A stretch of DNA of 23,466 bases. Origin: JAWPMV01 sp038527215 (lineage in GTDB: Bacteria > Bacteroidota > Bacteroidia > J057). The position numbers and the translations under genes are program-made. The stretch's first letter is position 1. Each line of letters opens with the position of its first letter. Below, in pieces: positions 14,870 to 22,398 of this stretch. The stretch lies in NCBI GenBank assembly GCA_038527215.1, contig JBCBGC010000134.1, positions 1 through 23,466 on the forward strand. Reading direction: 5' to 3'. The notes below the pieces were generated by a model. That model was given only the letters and a program-made list of their open reading frames with translations, did not search any database and was not told the origin of the DNA.

Positions 14870-16474
14870 TTAGGCAATGAATTTTTTGAATGCTTCCTGG
14901 GCTTTCCCAGATTTCAGAGATTCCCAGGCCAGGGCGATCCCTTCTTCTCTGCTGATGCCTTCCTTAGCGGTCTGAATGGCCAGTCCGGCATTGGCAACTA
15001 CCACTTCTTGCTGAGCCTGGCTGCCTTGATTGTTGAGAATGGCGGAGAAAATGGCCGCGGCTTCCTCAATGGTTTTACCCCCAAATAAATCCTCCTGACG
15101 CCAGGTGGAGAGCCCCAGGTCTTGCGGGCGGATGAAATCCTCCCCAGCTCGGGAAATGGTCTTGGTAGGACAGGTCAAGGAAACTTCGTCATAGCCATCC
15201 AGGCTATGGAGAATCATAAAACGCTTATCGGTTTTTTGGTAAATATATCCGTACAAGCGGGCCAGTTCCAGGCTAAACACCCCAACCAATTGGTTTTTGG
15301 GGAAGGCAGGATTCACCATCGGCCCCAACATATTGAAAAAGGTTTTTACCCCTAATTCGCGGCGAATAGGCGCGACATTTTTCATGGCTGGATGAAAGAG
15401 GGGCGCATGAATGAAACAGATATTGGTGGTGGCGAGCTTCCGCTCTAGCTCGGAAGGATCATTGGTGAAGCTTCCTCCAAAATATTCGATCATATTGGAA
15501 GAGCCAGAGATAGAGGAAACCCCATAGTTTCCGTGCTTGGCTACCTTGACGCCCGCTCCGGCAGTTACAAATGAAGCCAGGGTGGACACGTTAAAGGTAT
15601 CTTTGCCATCGCCACCCGTACCGCACAGGTCGATGGGATCATAAGCCGAAAGTTCCAGGGGAATACACAGTTCCAACATGGCTTCCCGGAAACCGGCTAA
15701 TTCCTCCACTGAAATGCCGCGCATGATGTAGACCGTCAAAAAGGCGGCTACCTGAGAAGCATTATAATGCTGGCCTGAGGCAATATTGGTCAGTACCTCT
15801 TTGGCTTCCTGCTTGGAGAGCTTATGGTGCTCGAAGAGATGATTGAGAATATCCTTCATATTCGCGGCATCCACTTGCCGGGGAGTTTCGGCCGCTTGCA
15901 CGGGCATGTTGAGCCAGTTCCTGATGATGGTTTTACCGTGCTCGGTAATGACCGATTCCGGATGAAACTGCAAGCCATACACGGGGAAATCAGCATGGCG
16001 CAAGGCCATGACCCTTCCTTCAGGATCTTCTGCCAGCAACCTGAGTTTGCCGTTGAGGCTTTCCCGCTTTACCGCCCAGGAATGATAATGCGCTACTTCT
16101 AGTTTTTCTGGTAAGCCATCAAACAGAATATCCTTTTCTCCTACCAGGGTAGTCGGGGTATGAATGCCATGCAGCACCTCAGGCATGTTGTACAATTCCC
16201 CTTCGAAAGCCTCCGCAATCGCCTGATGACCCAGGCAGATGCCCAGGATGTGTTTGCGAGAAGCATAACGTTTGATCAATTCGGGCATGATGCCTGCCTC
16301 AGAAGGAATGCCCGGGCCGGGTGAGAGGAGGATTTTATCGTATCGTTCGACTTCCTTAAGGTCAATCTGATCGTTGCGAAAGACATCCAGGTTTTCTCCA
16401 AAACCAAGTTCACGAATAATATGAACCAGATTGTAGGTAAAGGAATCGTAATTATCTAAAACGAGGATTTTCAT
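14870..16474 (-). CDS. trpGD: Fused anthranilate synthase amidotransferase - anthranilate phosphoribosyltransferase
   Basis: One 534-residue frame carries two enzymes. Residues 1-190 are the glutamine amidotransferase TrpG: oxyanion region LLSPGPG (49-55), nucleophile Cys80 in GICLGHQ, and His171/Glu173 in QFHPES. A linker of about 15 residues (PVQAAETPRQVDAAN) leads to TrpD from Met206: helical N-domain, GTGGDGKDTFNVST (285-298) for PRPP, and KHGNYGVSS. TrpG feeds ammonia to TrpE; TrpD attaches phosphoribose to anthranilate. The same domain order occurs in E. coli TrpD, but many bacteria encode two proteins. The frame is open through the linker, so it is a real fusion unless there is an assembly error. 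Confidence 0.95.
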   Translation of the reverse strand: MKILVLDNYDSFTYNLVHIIRELGFGENLDVFRNDQIDLKEVERYDKILLSPGPGIPSEAGIMPELIKRYASRKHILGICLGHQAIAEAFEGELYNMPEVLHGIHTPTTLVGEKDILFDGLPEKLEVAHYHSWAVKRESLNGKLRLLAEDPEGRVMALRHADFPVYGLQFHPESVITEHGKTIIRNWLNMPVQAAETPRQVDAANMKDILNHLFEHHKLSKQEAKEVLTNIASGQHYNASQVAAFLTVYIMRGISVEELAGFREAMLELCIPLELSAYDPIDLCGTGGDGKDTFNVSTLASFVTAGAGVKVAKHGNYGVSSISGSSNMIEYFGGSFTNDPSELERKLATTNICFIHAPLFHPAMKNVAPIRRELGVKTFFNMLGPMVNPAFPKNQLVGVFSLELARLYGYIYQKTDKRFMILHSLDGYDEVSLTCPTKTISRAGEDFIRPQDLGLSTWRQEDLFGGKTIEEAAAIFSAILNNQGSQAQQEVVVANAGLAIQTAKEGISREEGIALAWESLKSGKAQEAFKKFIA

Positions 16475-16499
16475 CGGTTAAAGCTTTCAGGGTGAGGGA

Positions 16500-17933
16500 T
16501 TAGGCTTGCGAGAATAAGGGGTTCTTACCGACATTTTCGGCAGCGGCAATGGCTTTGCGGCAAGCCATGAGTTTGTTACCGACCTCTTGTAATTCAGACT
16601 CCGGGTCGGATTTAGAAACGATGCCCGCGCCGGCCTGATAATACAAGCGATTTTGCTTGCTCAAGAGGGAGCGAATGATAATGGCTGAGTTGAACTCCCC
16701 ATTGAAGCCCAGGTACCCAATGCATCCGCCATAAAATCCCCGGTTTTGGTTTTCGTAGGAATTGATCAGTTGCATGGCTCTATGCTTAGGCGCCCCGGAT
16801 AAAGTACCGGCTGGAAAAGTATCTGCGATCAACTGAAGCCCGGCCACCTCGGAAGAGATTTCAGCCGTAACCTTGGAAACAAGGTGGATCACATGAGAGT
16901 AATACTGAATCTCTTTATAAGTCTCTACCTTCACTTCTGAACCATTTCTGCTCAGATCGTTGCGGGCCAGGTCTACCAGCATGACGTGTTCGGCATTCTC
17001 CTTGGGATCGTCCATCAGTTGCTTAGCTAGTTCCAGGTCCTCCGCATCATTTCCGGTTCTGCGAAAGGTGCCAGCAATGGGATGGATAATAGCCTCGTTC
17101 CCTCTTATGATTAATTGAGCTTCCGGTGAGGAGCCCATGAGCTTGAATTGCCCATAGTCGCAGTAGAACAAATATGGAGAGGGGTTAATGGCACGCAGGG
17201 AGCGATAGACATTGAACTCATCTCCATGGAAAGCCTGGGAAAATTGGCGGGAAAGGACGATTTGAAAAACATCTCCCCGATTACAATGATGAATCCCCTT
17301 TTTGACCATGTCCAGGAAGTCTACATCCTCCAGGTTGCTGCTTTCTTCTCCCAGGGTTTCAAAGCCGTATTGAGGAAGGGCTTGACGATTCAGAATCCCT
17401 TCAATGACGTCTAATTGACTGGGGCCTTCTTCGTATTGGTTCTCAAAAAGGAAGAGTTCATTGTGAAAATGATTGATGACAATCACATAGCGATAGGCAT
17501 GGTAAAGCATATCCGGAATCTTCCTTTCTTCTCCGGCATAGGTATCGATCTCCACTGATTCAAAATGTCTGACTGAATCATAGGCCTGGTAGCCGAATAA
17601 GCCCTGAAAGCTGAATTTGAACCCCAAATCCTCTACCTCAAATTTATCCAGGAAGGTTTGAAGGTATCCGACCAACTCCTGCGTGCCTCTCAGGCTGTGG
17701 GCTTCTGATTTTCCATCTGGAAACTGCATGCTCAGCGCACTCCCTTCCACTTTGAATTCAGCCATGGGTTCAAAACAGATGAAGGAATAAGGATTTTCAT
17801 TGCCATGATAATCAGAACTCTCCAGCATGATGGCGTTCGCAAAGCGATCGCGCATCTTGAGATAAGCGCTCACTGGCGTGGTCGTATCTGCCAGTAACTT
17901 TCGGTAAATGGTCCGGATGGAATAGGTGCTCAT
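16500..17933 (-). CDS. trpE: Anthranilate synthase component I
   Basis: Converts chorismate to anthranilate using ammonia from TrpG. The 477-residue protein has the C-terminal chorismate-binding domain with HPIAGTFRRTG, DDPKENAEHVMLVDLARND, TFPAGTLSGAPK and YQAGAGIVSKSDPE. Near the N-terminus MLES (36-39) corresponds to the LLES tryptophan-binding motif, so feedback inhibition by Trp is expected. The start is the ATG at 17931-17933; an in-frame TTG two codons earlier is less likely. It lies just 14 nt beyond the T-tract of the attenuator. It is the first structural gene of the operon. Confidence 0.96.
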   Translation of the reverse strand: MSTYSIRTIYRKLLADTTTPVSAYLKMRDRFANAIMLESSDYHGNENPYSFICFEPMAEFKVEGSALSMQFPDGKSEAHSLRGTQELVGYLQTFLDKFEVEDLGFKFSFQGLFGYQAYDSVRHFESVEIDTYAGEERKIPDMLYHAYRYVIVINHFHNELFLFENQYEEGPSQLDVIEGILNRQALPQYGFETLGEESSNLEDVDFLDMVKKGIHHCNRGDVFQIVLSRQFSQAFHGDEFNVYRSLRAINPSPYLFYCDYGQFKLMGSSPEAQLIIRGNEAIIHPIAGTFRRTGNDAEDLELAKQLMDDPKENAEHVMLVDLARNDLSRNGSEVKVETYKEIQYYSHVIHLVSKVTAEISSEVAGLQLIADTFPAGTLSGAPKHRAMQLINSYENQNRGFYGGCIGYLGFNGEFNSAIIIRSLLSKQNRLYYQAGAGIVSKSDPESELQEVGNKLMACRKAIAAAENVGKNPLFSQA

Positions 17934-17947
17934 GAACAAAGATTGCT

Positions 17948-17989
17948 AAAATAGAAACGAGCTCACTGTTCCTAAGACAGTAAGCTCGT
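17948..17989 (-). terminator. trp attenuator terminator (strands 3:4)
   Basis: On the minus strand ACGAGCTTACTGT (17989-17977) pairs with ACAGTGAGCTCGT (17969-17957) over 13 bp with a single T-G wobble and a 7-nt loop, followed at once by TTCTATTTT. This is a rho-independent terminator placed 14 nt before the trpE start codon. It stands downstream of a Trp-rich leader peptide, which makes it the attenuation terminator. Confidence 0.9.
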
Positions 17990-18022
17990 AAATGTATATC
18001 TGTACCACGCTTCTATCTAGGA
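17970..18022 (-). promoter_or_regulatory. trp antiterminator pairing (strands 2:3)
   Basis: TCCTAGATAGAAGCGT (18022-18007, strand 2, containing the leader stop codon) can pair with strand 3 (17970-17989) in four helical runs of 5, 5, 4 and 2 bp separated by small bulges on the strand-3 side: 16 pairs with one G-T. This pairing excludes the terminator stem. Strand 2 can instead pair with strand 1: TAGAAGCG (18015-18008) with CGTTTCTA (18059-18052), 8 bp with one wobble. Strand 1 lies directly upstream of the Trp codons, so a ribosome stalled there would mask strand 1 and free strand 2. Confidence 0.8.
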
Positions 18023-18082
18023 CAAGGAATTTTTTCCATGCCACCACCAGGTAGAAACGATATGTAGATTTTTCGAGATCAT
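18017..18082 (-). CDS. trpL: trp operon leader peptide (Trp-Trp-Trp)
   Basis: A 21-codon frame starts at ATG 18080-18082 and stops at TAG 18017-18019. The peptide begins MISKNLHIVST, then has three consecutive tryptophans (TGG TGG TGG, 18049-18041), then HGKNSLS. Trp is the rarest amino acid, so three in a row upstream of trpE and directly before an attenuator hairpin is diagnostic of a leader peptide that senses charged tRNA-Trp. An A-rich AAGAAA lies 6-11 nt upstream of the start. Confidence 0.92.
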   Translation of the reverse strand: MISKNLHIVSTWWWHGKNSLS

Positions 18083-18097
18083 TGAGATTTCTTGATG

Positions 18098-18128
18098 CAA
18101 ATATAGGTTTTGCTACATACTCTGCAAA
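18098..18128 (-). promoter_or_regulatory. trp operon promoter, Bacteroidota type
   Basis: On the minus strand TTTG (18128-18125) is followed after 19 bp by TATATTTG (18105-18098), an exact match to the Bacteroidota -7 consensus TAnnTTTG with the -33 TTTG at normal spacing. Transcription would begin a few bases beyond 18098, giving about 10 nt of leader before the trpL start codon. The box sits just after the end of the upstream DUF3857 gene. Confidence 0.75.
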
Positions 18129-18132
18129 AAAA

Positions 18133-20196
18133 TTATGAATCCTTTTTAATTATCACATCTTCTGCGTGTTTTTTCACCACATACTCGAAAAAGGACTTGA
18201 TTCCTTCATACTCTTCCGGCCAGAAGGTGGTGCGATTGATCTGAACGATGGAAGTGAAATGGATAATGTTATCCAGGACCATCACATTGAAGACAAAGGT
18301 GCCCGCATCATTGGGCATGACCACCCGAAGCGGTTCCGGCACCTGGGCAACAGTATAGCCTTCCGGCAAGCGGAGGCCCAGCATATGGGCGTCTTTCAGG
18401 GGATAAGGAAAATCCACCGGCGTAGCCCGTTGGTCGGACTGAAAGGGGTTTTCCAGAATTCGTTTGCTCAGCATGGGATTGAAAATGATATAATCCCCGC
18501 TCACCTCTACAAAATCCGCTGTCTCCAGGTCAAACACAATTTCCAGGGGATTATCCTCAGAGCCTTCATGAACCAACTCCGGATTAGAAATTTGGGGCGT
18601 TTCCATGCCTACCAATACCTCCTTGGTAAGGTAATCTGATAAGCGATCGGAATACTCCGCCAATTTTTCCCGGTCAAGAATCACCCCATAATCCCGGCTT
18701 TCGACAATATATTCCCCACTCAACTGCCCGGAGGCTTGCATGGTAAGGCGGGAATATATGGTGCGATTCACCTTACTACGGGAAAGCAAGGGAATCCATT
18801 TGCCTTTGGTCTCTGACAGCCAGAAGCCGTATTGGTTGAGGTGATTCACGGGCAACATGCCCATGGATTCCTTTTTTCCAATCGCATCCAATAAGACTTC
18901 TTCGCCCTTAATATTTACTGCCACCAGCATATGGTTAAACTGGTCCAGGACGGGAAAAAGAGGAGCCACTCTTCCATGGTCCCGGGTACTGAGTAATACG
19001 GGGTTTGCCGGCACGCGCGCCTCTTTCAGCAGATAGTAAAGAAGCAGGTTAATCTCCAGGTTACTGCCCTTTCGGCTTTCTTGAAGTTTATTGAGGTTGG
19101 GACGGGAAAAAGAATAGGATTGGTCCCAGGCATAGCGTTTTTGGACATAAGAAAAGATAGCCTTGGCTTTTCCTTCCACCCCTCGCCTTCCCCGGATCAC
19201 TCTTGCAGCTTCCCGCTTAATGAATTTCCTTTTGCCCTTGATTTTCCGCAGGCGATATGAATCCAGAACAGATTTATTGAGTCGGTCCCAGTTTTCAAAG
19301 GTCACCTGACTATCTTTCCCTCTCAGCCAATCCCGGGACATGCGTAGTTCCAAGGTGGGGGCGTAGTTATCTGCGCCTAAAGAAAAGGATTCCTTTTGGA
19401 TAGGAGCGAGATTTTCCATGACAAAAATTTCATAAGTCACCCCTACCGAGCCCCGGTTTATTTCCCCCATCCCAAAAGGATCTCTGCCCATGCCGGTTCT
19501 CCCCTGAAAAGGATTTTGGGACTGAGAAAAGGCATTTTGTCGGGAACGGCGGGTGTTCCCTTTTATGCGCCTTAATTCCCTGGTATTGCCAGTCTGAACC
19601 GGTAAATAATCAAAGACCCCAGGGATAAAAGCGTGAAACTCACTTTTTAGTACGGGATAATTTTGCTGAAAAACATAGGGCCGGAGCTTTTCAATATTCC
19701 TGGATTTCACACTGTATCGGTACTCCAATACACTGCCCACTTTGACAAAAGGGAAATTGATTTCGTATACCCGCTGACCACTGCTGTTCCGGGACTCTTT
19801 GATATTGGCCCGGGGGACCGGGAAGGCAACCCCTTCTCCCTGAACATTGGTGCCGTGTGTAGCCGCCTCAATGGAGACCAACAATTCGCCTTTGCTCCGA
19901 TTGACAGGAATCTTAATAATGCTTAAGTCCAGGCCTTCCTCCGACAGGATTTTCATGCGACGCACATAGGTGTAGCGGACAAATGGTGTCTGGGAGAGGA
20001 TTTCGAAGGTCACCATGCCCATATCGTCCGTAATGATGGCCGAGGCATTTTTGTAGGCGGGGAAGTCGCTGGGAGTAGCTTCAATTTCCTCTAAAGAAAC
20101 CTCTCCGTAAACGAGCGCATCGGATTGACCTAAAGCGGTAAGGCTCAGCCCTAACCCCAGCAGGAGTATCCACAGTTTGTGTGCAGTGATGTTCAT
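18133..20196 (-). CDS. Secreted DUF3857 protein with degenerate transglutaminase-like domain
   Basis: The 687-residue protein begins with a Sec signal peptide (hydrophobic core WILLLGLGLSLTALG, residues 9-23; cleavage probably near GQS). An N-terminal beta-rich DUF3857 region follows (about 50-300), interrupted by a low-complexity basic/Gly-Asn-Gln stretch at 209-245. A transglutaminase-like core is at about 340-445. The position expected for the nucleophilic Cys is Asn379 (RKGSNLEINLLL), while His422 (FNHMLVAV) and Asp437 (VLLDAI) are retained. Such Cys-less versions are common in Bacteroidota and are probably non-catalytic, possibly binding peptide or polysaccharide in the periplasm. C-terminal beta region to 687. 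Same strand as GH3, 108 nt downstream of it; function unknown. Confidence 0.85.
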   Translation of the reverse strand: MNITAHKLWILLLGLGLSLTALGQSDALVYGEVSLEEIEATPSDFPAYKNASAIITDDMGMVTFEILSQTPFVRYTYVRRMKILSEEGLDLSIIKIPVNRSKGELLVSIEAATHGTNVQGEGVAFPVPRANIKESRNSSGQRVYEINFPFVKVGSVLEYRYSVKSRNIEKLRPYVFQQNYPVLKSEFHAFIPGVFDYLPVQTGNTRELRRIKGNTRRSRQNAFSQSQNPFQGRTGMGRDPFGMGEINRGSVGVTYEIFVMENLAPIQKESFSLGADNYAPTLELRMSRDWLRGKDSQVTFENWDRLNKSVLDSYRLRKIKGKRKFIKREAARVIRGRRGVEGKAKAIFSYVQKRYAWDQSYSFSRPNLNKLQESRKGSNLEINLLLYYLLKEARVPANPVLLSTRDHGRVAPLFPVLDQFNHMLVAVNIKGEEVLLDAIGKKESMGMLPVNHLNQYGFWLSETKGKWIPLLSRSKVNRTIYSRLTMQASGQLSGEYIVESRDYGVILDREKLAEYSDRLSDYLTKEVLVGMETPQISNPELVHEGSEDNPLEIVFDLETADFVEVSGDYIIFNPMLSKRILENPFQSDQRATPVDFPYPLKDAHMLGLRLPEGYTVAQVPEPLRVVMPNDAGTFVFNVMVLDNIIHFTSIVQINRTTFWPEEYEGIKSFFEYVVKKHAEDVIIKKDS

Positions 20197-20233
20197 AGGC
20201 GTAGCTAGCGATGAAGTAACAATAAAATACGAA

Positions 20234-20259
20234 TTTTCAGTGAAAACTGTCTGTCAGAC
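20234..20259. repeat. Two adjacent short palindromes upstream of the DUF3857 gene
   Basis: TTTTCAGTGAAAA (20234-20246) is a perfect 6-bp inverted repeat around one base, and GTCTGTCAGAC (20249-20259) is a perfect 5-bp inverted repeat around one base; only two bases separate them. They lie 38-63 bp upstream of the DUF3857 start codon, where an operator could sit. No regulator is identified. Confidence 0.4.
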
Positions 20260-20304
20260 GGCATTCATTATACTCCTCTACTATTTAGAACTGCACAGGC
20301 TCGG

Positions 20305-21810
20305 TTAGGTTTGCTCTGCCTGCCATTTTAGCAAAAAATCAGCGATTTTTCGTTCGTTACTCAAGCGGGGAAATTTATTTTGTCCGCCCAACTTCCCAAT
20401 CGCCTTCATATAAGCCCGGGAGGCGCCAGGAGAAAGGTGTACCACTTCTGCTTTTCTCAAAAGATTTCCTGCTCTCAAATCTTCATAATAGGGATTTTGG
20501 CGACGCATGGCCTGGTCCAGAACCTCGGCGAAGGCCTGGTGATCTTTGGGCGCCTCTACAAATTCAATCAACCATTGGTGCGCAGATTCCCCCTGGGTTT
20601 CCTTGATCAAGGGAGCCACCGTGAATTCCTGAAAATTGGCCTGGGTTTGGGCTATGGCTTCCAAAATGGCCTGATTCACTTCTTCGGAGATCACATGTTC
20701 CCCAAAGGCACTGATAAAGTGTTTGACGCGTCCGGTAACGCGTAATTTCCAGGGCTTGATCGAGGTAAACTTGATCGTATCGCCAATATCATAAGCCCAC
20801 AGTCCGGCATTGGAGGAGAGGATGAGCGCATATTGCTGATCTATCTCTACTTCCTCGATGGTGAGGCGGCGAGGGTTTTCCTTCCCGTATTCATCCATGG
20901 GAATAAACTCAAAGAAAATCCCCTGATCAGGTAGAATCATCAGCCCCTGATCTTCCGGATCATCCTGAAAGGCAAAAAAGCCCTCTGAGGCAGGAAAGAC
21001 TTCCGTGATGGCTACCGTAGATTGAAAATAGTTCTCAAAGATGGGCTGGTAAGGGGAAAAGTCTACGCCCCCCTGAACGAACAGTTGTAGGTTGGGCCAA
21101 ACTTCCAGCGGGCGCTGGCCGGTTTGAGCTTCCAATTCTTCAAAGAGCATTTGGACCCAGGGTGGAATACCTGAGATTAGGCGAAGGTCCTCCCCTTTTA
21201 TCTCCTGGACAATGGTTTTCACTTTGGTTTCCCAATCCTCAATAATGTTGGCTTCAAAACTCGGGACGCGGTTGCGCGTCAGGTAGGCCGGAACAAAGTG
21301 GTTGACGATACCCGAGAGTCTCCCCGTCTTCAATCCATGGATATTTCTTTCAATCTCCGGGCTACCTGAAAGGAACATCATCTTTCCATCCAAAAAGTGC
21401 GCATTGCCGCTACAAGCAATGTAAGAAAGCAAGGCATCCCGCGCGGCAGAAACCTGATGGCGGATGGAGGCTTTGGAAATAGGGATGTATTTGGACCCGG
21501 AAGTGGTGCCGGAGGTTTTGGCCAGATAGCTGGGTTTTCCCGGCCAGGTAACGTGAGTTTCTCCCTGATAGATTCGATCAAACCATTCCTTGGCTTGTTC
21601 ATAGTTTCGAACCGGAACTTGCCGTTGAAAATCAGCGTAGTCCTTGATTTGATCGAATTGGTGGGCTTTGCCAAAGGCCGTTTTAGCCCCTTCCTTGATG
21701 AGATGGCGGAAGGTTTTCGCCTGCCACTTTGGGGCATGAAGGCCTTTTTCCAGGATGCGGGCCCTGGTTTTTCGTGCCCACCGTTTCGCCACCCAGGTTT
21801 TGATACTCAT
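20305..21810 (-). CDS. GH3-family acyl-adenylate / amido synthetase-like protein
   Basis: The 501-residue protein belongs to the GH3 branch of the ANL (adenylating) superfamily. The ATP-binding motif is AKTSGTTSGSKYIPIS (97-112). Further GH3 signatures are VFPASEGFFAFQ (the YxxSEG region) and YDIGDTIKFTS near the hinge, followed by VTGRVKHFISAFGEHV. In plants the family conjugates amino acids to hormones such as auxin and jasmonate; bacterial members mostly lack known substrates, so only acid activation by adenylation is predicted. No gene immediately beside it forms an obvious pathway with it, though an acyl-activating enzyme within 11 kb of a lipid-polyketide cluster is noted. Confidence 0.88.
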   Translation of the reverse strand: MSIKTWVAKRWARKTRARILEKGLHAPKWQAKTFRHLIKEGAKTAFGKAHQFDQIKDYADFQRQVPVRNYEQAKEWFDRIYQGETHVTWPGKPSYLAKTSGTTSGSKYIPISKASIRHQVSAARDALLSYIACSGNAHFLDGKMMFLSGSPEIERNIHGLKTGRLSGIVNHFVPAYLTRNRVPSFEANIIEDWETKVKTIVQEIKGEDLRLISGIPPWVQMLFEELEAQTGQRPLEVWPNLQLFVQGGVDFSPYQPIFENYFQSTVAITEVFPASEGFFAFQDDPEDQGLMILPDQGIFFEFIPMDEYGKENPRRLTIEEVEIDQQYALILSSNAGLWAYDIGDTIKFTSIKPWKLRVTGRVKHFISAFGEHVISEEVNQAILEAIAQTQANFQEFTVAPLIKETQGESAHQWLIEFVEAPKDHQAFAEVLDQAMRRQNPYYEDLRAGNLLRKAEVVHLSPGASRAYMKAIGKLGGQNKFPRLSNERKIADFLLKWQAEQT

Positions 21811-21865
21811 GCTGCAAATAAACGGAAAATCCCCATGTCAAGGGAATGAGCGGGCAGGAATTACG

Positions 21866-21908
21866 AAATAAAAAACGCCTGATTTGCACGTGGGATGCAA
21901 ATCAGGCG
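21866..21908 (-). terminator. Intrinsic terminator after the marR-type gene
   Basis: A perfect 13-bp stem, CGCCTGATTTGCA (21876-21888) with TGCAAATCAGGCG (21896-21908), closes a 7-nt loop. On the minus strand the stem is followed by TTTTTTATTT, so it terminates the marR-type transcript and insulates the GH3 gene that starts 56 nt further on. Confidence 0.9.
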
Positions 21909-21954
21909 ACAGAGCAAAAGTGTGTTGTGAGCTAGCTGCAGGACGGTCTGGTGA

Positions 21955-22398
21955 TCAGGAAGTAGCCTTTTCCAAGGTTTCTACCAGATCAGGTAATTTA
22001 TCTTGCTTAGCGATTTCGGCAATCTTATCGGCCAGGAATTTGATCTGGCTGTTGTACTCTTCGAGCATGCGCTTTCCTTTCTTGGTGATGGTCACCAGGA
22101 TAGAACGGCGATCCTCTTTGGAATTCACCCTTTTGACAAGATTCAGTCTTTCGATCTTGTCAACCAGGCTGGTCAATGTGCTGAATTTGATTTTGAATCT
22201 TTCGCCTACGCTTTTCATGCGCTGAGGACCGAAATCATTGATGTATAAAATGATCTCCATTTCATTGGCTGAGATCTTATACTTCTTACGGATTTCGTTC
22301 TGGTGCTGACGAAAAGCGTCTCGCATATTAAGGAGTTGGCGTTCCAATTCTGTAGGTCCTTGCAAGTTGCTCATATCTGGGTTGGTTACCTTTGCCAT
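21955..22398 (-). CDS. MarR-family transcriptional regulator
   Basis: The 147-residue protein has the winged helix-turn-helix: helices around 44-62, recognition helix about 71-86 (KFSTLTSLVDKIERLN) and the beta-wing VNSKEDRRSILVTIT with the conserved DRR (96-98) that enters the minor groove. N- and C-terminal helices (16-40, 108-145) would form the dimer interface. MarR proteins usually repress their own and nearby genes and respond to small lipophilic or phenolic ligands. It is transcribed alone: terminator directly downstream and a palindromic candidate operator 29 bp upstream. No divergent partner gene exists, so its targets may be itself and distant genes. Confidence 0.9.
   Translation of the reverse strand: MAKVTNPDMSNLQGPTELERQLLNMRDAFRQHQNEIRKKYKISANEMEIILYINDFGPQRMKSVGERFKIKFSTLTSLVDKIERLNLVKRVNSKEDRRSILVTITKKGKRMLEEYNSQIKFLADKIAEIAKQDKLPDLVETLEKATS

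Noticed and set aside
17940..18132. T-box or tryptophan riboswitch-like control instead of attenuation
   Set aside because: I see no T-box sequence or specifier loop, and the three TGG codons in a short ORF followed by alternative stems explain the region fully.
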